From: Arthrobotrys musiformis
Taxonomy: Eukaryota > Ascomycota > Orbiliomycetes > Orbiliales > Orbiliaceae
Assembly: GCA_036971715.1 (NCBI GenBank)
Contig: JAVHJL010000001.1
Span: 2,046,001 to 2,110,000 of the forward strand
DNA: 64,000 nt
Reading direction: 5' to 3'
The notes under the pieces were generated by a model. That model made no database searches. It was not told where the DNA came from and saw only the letters and a program-made list of their open reading frames with translations. Made by a program: the position numbers and the translations under genes. Below are positions 60,787 to 64,000 of this stretch, piece by piece (positions within the stretch are counted from its first letter, which is position 1; each line of letters begins with the position of its first letter).

Positions 60787-60832
60787 TGGTGGGCCCACTG
60801 GAAATGCTTGATTTCAAGCGGTGGGCCCTTTA
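60787..60832. repeat. repeated ggtgggccc motif in promoter
   Basis: gcttggtgggcccac recurs as aagcggtgggccctt, roughly 38 bases on, 50-100 bases before the ATG of the secreted orphan. Each contains the self-complementary core gggccc. Confidence 0.5.
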
Positions 60833-60882
60833 TTCCGATCCACCCATTTTAGATATATTAGATTTATATATAGAAGTTCAAA

Positions 60883-61756
60883 ATGCTGCCCAAAACTCTC
60901 CCCCTCGTAGCATTTATCCTCACTTTCACTACAGCGACAGCAGTCGCAGATCCAATCGTTAAACCCGAACCGGTGAAATACAGCTACCCAACCCCCTCCT
61001 GCACCACAAACTTCTACGACGCCTTCGTAACCGACACCGCAAAACAGCGTCCGCCAATATACCTCCAAATCCGCTCCAGCAATCCCCAAATCGACGGTCG
61101 AAACGTCGTCCTCCGTCCTGATGATAAAGCCCCGGGTATCCAACGCGCCGTCATAGACGGGAATCTAAACTCCCCCACGCTTGCGATTCAAATGCGCAAG
61201 GGGGTTTTATATTCCGTCGGCAGGGATTTCTCGAATAATCTATTCGATCTGGGACCTGTTGGCGGGTTTAGGAATCTGACATATAATGCTGTGACGTTGA
61301 CGGGTAATGCGGAGTTGATTTTTCAGAATTTGACAAGGAAGGTGAAGCCGGATTTTAGGAGGAGTTATAAGTTGTTCGAGTTGGTTGGTGGAGGGGATGT
61401 GGCTGAATATGGTATTTATGCCCTTTTCTATTGGAACGATCTTTCGTTTTAAGCTGGAGAGTAGAAATCACTAATTAGGTATTTGTGTAGGTTTATATTC
61501 GAAAGTGCCGAACTTGGTAGTCAACGGCTTCATTGCTTGCAAGCGCAGAGATAGCAAAGGCAGTTATTGGCAGATGATTTATACCGTAAGCGGTGGGAGC
61601 TCGACGCAGGATCCAAAGGGCTGCGAGTACATTGGGTTGAACGTAAGTAGACCATCCTCTTTGACTATAGAAATTCGGTGGTCTCATTCTAGATTTGCTG
61701 ACTTCGCATGTGAATCAAAATAGGTTATATTGACACCTAGTCTCATCTCGAGTTAA
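60883..61756 (+). CDS. secreted protein of unknown family
   Basis: Exons 60883-61411, 61491-61642 and 61724-61756, 237 residues. The introns are GTATTT...GTGTAG and GTAAGT...AAATAG; the last exon encodes only VILTPSLISS. Signal peptide 1-22 (LVAFILTFTTATAVA). The mature protein shows one N-terminal Cys (TPSCTTNFYDAF) and two later (FIACKRRD, PKGCEYIG), several N-glycosylation sequons and a beta-rich pattern. PIYLQIRSSNPQIDG and NAELIFQNLT hint at a lectin- or concanavalin-like fold, but I recognise no domain. The C-terminal Lys/Arg-rich CKRRDSKGSYW could bind polyanions. Likely extracellular. Small fungal secreted proteins of this kind are often lineage-specific. Confidence 0.72.
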
Positions 61757-62028
61757 AGTCCAGCGACTGATTTAGAAATTTTGATTGTGAATGCATTAAA
61801 AAGCTATTTGGCCCATTTTATCTCAACTCGATAGAAATCTCTAGTTTATGGTATATCAATAGGACTGCAGGCCAATGCTGACTATAGTTCGGTCTCGCAA
61901 TTATGCTGTGATCATAATTTAGTACTTCGTACAAGCGGGGAAGAAACTGTATCCAATGCATAATGCATTAAAATTCGACGATCATCAAAGCCAATCAGAA
62001 GAGTAAAAAAATCTAAGCTTGCTATCAA

Positions 62029-63137
62029 TTATATCCTCTTCCAAGCCTCATATTCCACTTCCAAATGCTCCTTCAACAGCTGAAACCGATTCCCAAAATT
62101 CCGTCCACACTTCCAGCAAGTCATATCCCCCTTGAGCATCCCATTCGTCACATGTCCCACACCCGGAATCCTTTGATCGTCCCCATCGAGCGGGAACTCA
62201 TCTAGATCTACAAAGAAACCAGAGTTGAAAGAGTTGTAATGTTTCTTATGCTTCATCCGTTCGGAATGCATATCCTGCGATATCACATGAATGTGAAGAT
62301 TCGACATTGACGGACGGGCGTGAACACCGATTCTTATACATGACGCCCAGTCCCTCCCGGGAGGTAGGAGGGCTTGGGATTCTTCCGAGTCAGGATCAAA
62401 ACCCGGTTCTGAGATCGCTCGTTCTTCGAGTTCTTCGAATGCCTTCTGGCGGGCCCTTTCCAAAGCCGAGGTTTTGAGATATATCCTACGGAGCTCCCTG
62501 GCTAATAAATCACGAATTTGGAGAGAAATCTTGCGGATGGACTCCAGTAGTTCTGGATTGGAGTTTAGTGCTTCGAACGGGTGGAGATGGGTTATTGAGA
62601 TATCCCGAGGGAGGATTAATGCGTGAACAATCGATTTGGGGAAAGCGTCGGGTACTACTACAAAGTCGTCGTTGTAGAATAGCATTGACTTCGAAGGGAC
62701 GGATGCCGGGTCTGAGAGATAGACGGCGAGAGCGGAACGAAAGTCTGAACCCAGGAAGTATGAATTCGGGCTGGATCTTTGCGCCTTCGCCGGGGCTGGC
62801 GGGTTGGGTTTGGGCTTTTTAGCCATCAATTCGGTGACTTTGATTTATATTAGTATTCATAACCAGATATATATCGACATATCCTCCTACGCCGTAGGAG
62901 TCAAGCCATGATAGCATAATTGTACGACTTACAGGCATTCTTCTTGCCCTCAGCCGCCACAGCCTTGCTTTTTGGAGTCCTCGAAGATGACGCTTCACCC
63001 AACGGCGGGGGGGGATCTCGAAGAGATCTTTCCGCACGGCTGCTGGCGCCGTCTGTCTCTTCCTCATCGCCAGCAGACATCTTGTTTCGTCCCCGTTTGG
63101 AAGACCAAGGGTTGACCTTGCGGGCGGGGTCATCCAT
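62029..63137 (-). CDS. HNT3: aprataxin-like DNA-adenylate hydrolase
   Basis: Exons 63137-62933 and 62837-62029 (GTAAGT...TCAAAG, 95 bases), 337 residues. Aprataxin/Hnt3 removes AMP from abortive ligation intermediates during strand-break repair. N-terminal 68 residues are disordered and basic, with SSKRGRNK and KSKAVAAEGKK stretches consistent with nuclear import. The HIT domain covers about 90-265: FYNDDFVVVPDAFPKS, HALILPRDISITHLH and the catalytic HIHVISQDM (H250, H252). A C-terminal C2HE zinc finger follows with C309, C312, H326 and E330 (CWKCGRNF, LLKEHLEVE). All key residues are present. The splice joins NAF to TELMAKKP. Length agrees with fungal homologues. The gene symbol is by family. 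Confidence 0.9.
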
Positions 63138-64000
63138 TCTGACCCGAATGTTTGTTTGGAGAGGCTGATGTCGCGAACAACAACGCGGCCTTCAGGTCGG
63201 TCGGTCGGGGAAATCAACGTGGCTACGTCGACGGCTTCCTAACTGGGCAATTACTCAATCGGGCATTTTTGGATGTCTAAGGTGGTACAAGCAGATGTCT
63301 ACAGCTACAACTCGAGTCGAGTGTCTATCTACGCTCAGTAGTCATATATTCGAGGTTTTTCTTAACGAAAGCTAGCAATGAAGGGAGCGATTTCACGGCC
63401 AAGCTTGTCTCTGGATTTTGCGGAGTTAGTTCCGTTTGCTTGCGATGCGGCTCCTAAGGACCCCTTTCATTGGCCATCGTGGCCCATTAATCTCCCATCA
63501 CTTGCCCAAAGCGCCGGGGTGCTGGCATCGTGCATGCAGTAGACCGGCGCATGTGGGACTAGAGGCGAGTTTGTCTATGGTGTCCCAAGTTCCGACCCAC
63601 GAGGCTGTCATAATTCAGCTATTTTTTTGACTTGCATTTCTTTCGATTTGGCTCCGAGGGAGAAGGCCTTAAGGAGCAAAAAGCTTAACATTATGCGTCT
63701 AATGTTCCACCCTTTCCCTCCCCAAACGTGGCGAACCTGTGGCCAATGTTAGCACAAACGGAGGCCTAATTCGAATGGTGGTGGTTTGATTTCTATTTCT
63801 ATCAGCCGCAAATCCCTAGCTTTTTCGCCAAATCCCACGAAAGACGGCATACTGGATATAAGGTGCCGAGCCCTTCGCCGCCATCTGGAGACCCTTTTCT
63901 CCATCCCCTCTTCCGATAAAATCCTGAAGTCTTGTTATCATCTTTTATAATCTTCTAAGTTTTGTTTTTCTTTCTTTCTTTCTCGACATTCTTTGCATAT
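63138..64000. other. intergenic, upstream of aprataxin-like gene
   Basis: The last 60 bases are pyrimidine-rich (tttctttctttctttctcg at 63966-63985), resembling the leader of a rightward gene that begins beyond the window. No coding region seen. Confidence 0.45.

Larger units (their letters stand above)
59503..60882. other. intergenic, AT-rich, with twin palindromes
   Basis: About 1.4 kb without a gene. Two perfect palindromes lie side by side at 60345-60366 and 60368-60385. Near 60787-60830 the motif gtgggccca occurs as a direct repeat (about 38 bases apart) just before the next gene. Confidence 0.5.

Noticed and set aside
1..64000. tRNA, rRNA, CRISPR, telomere repeat or transposon
   Set aside because: No cloverleaf-type B-box with partner A-box, no regular repeat-spacer array, no TTAGGG run, and no transposase or reverse-transcriptase motif seen by eye.

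Overview
The window is nuclear DNA of a filamentous ascomycete (Pezizomycotina). The evidence is short GT-AG introns of mostly 55-130 bases with CTAAC/CTGAC-like branch sites, secreted enzymes with classical signal peptides, and families typical of these fungi: GH10 xylanase, CBM18 chitin deacetylase, rhodopsin-domain membrane protein, FRE-type metalloreductase, OTT_1508-like deaminase and DUF7587. The gene style fits Orbiliomycetes, but that placement is only a guess. I see no transposon, tRNA or rRNA gene. For every multi-exon gene I rebuilt exon junctions by hand. Almost all models close with a total length divisible by three; the exceptions are stated.

Left part (1-20 kb): a secreted repeat-bearing protein (-), a CBM18-NodB chitin deacetylase (-) whose frame is cut by one in-frame TAG, a diacylglycerol/sphingoid-kinase-like protein (+), a D-serine-dehydratase-like PLP enzyme (+), a seven-exon rhodopsin-domain membrane protein (-), a GT92-like glycosyltransferase (-), an F-box-like protein with a long cysteine-rich tail (+), and a GH10 xylanase (-).

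Centre (20-39 kb): about 5 kb without a recognisable gene, then four paralogous secreted proteins of the X325/BIM1-like copper-binding family in alternating orientation (-,+,-,+). All four have a mature N-terminal histidine, a second conserved histidine about 50 residues on, and one intron at the same codon position. Next comes a head-to-head pair of SANT-like/DUF7587 proteins. Their conserved core resembles the R-S-E pattern of ADP-ribosyltransferases, one member carries a SUMO-interaction-like motif, and the left member has two in-frame TAG codons.

Right part (39-64 kb): a small coiled-coil protein, a C2-domain protein, a membrane protein with an unresolved 5' end, a PEP-mutase/isocitrate-lyase family enzyme, an OTT_1508-like deaminase, a polyproline/2EXR-like protein, a small Asn-rich protein, a ferric-reductase-like protein, a secreted orphan and an aprataxin-like DNA repair protein. 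Gene-poor gaps of 1-2 kb separate several of these.

No biosynthetic cluster is evident. The coherent themes are the secreted copper/cell-wall group (X325 quartet, chitin deacetylase, xylanase, metalloreductase) and the intracellular regulatory, possibly conflict-related, group (DUF7587 pair, deaminase, F-box protein).
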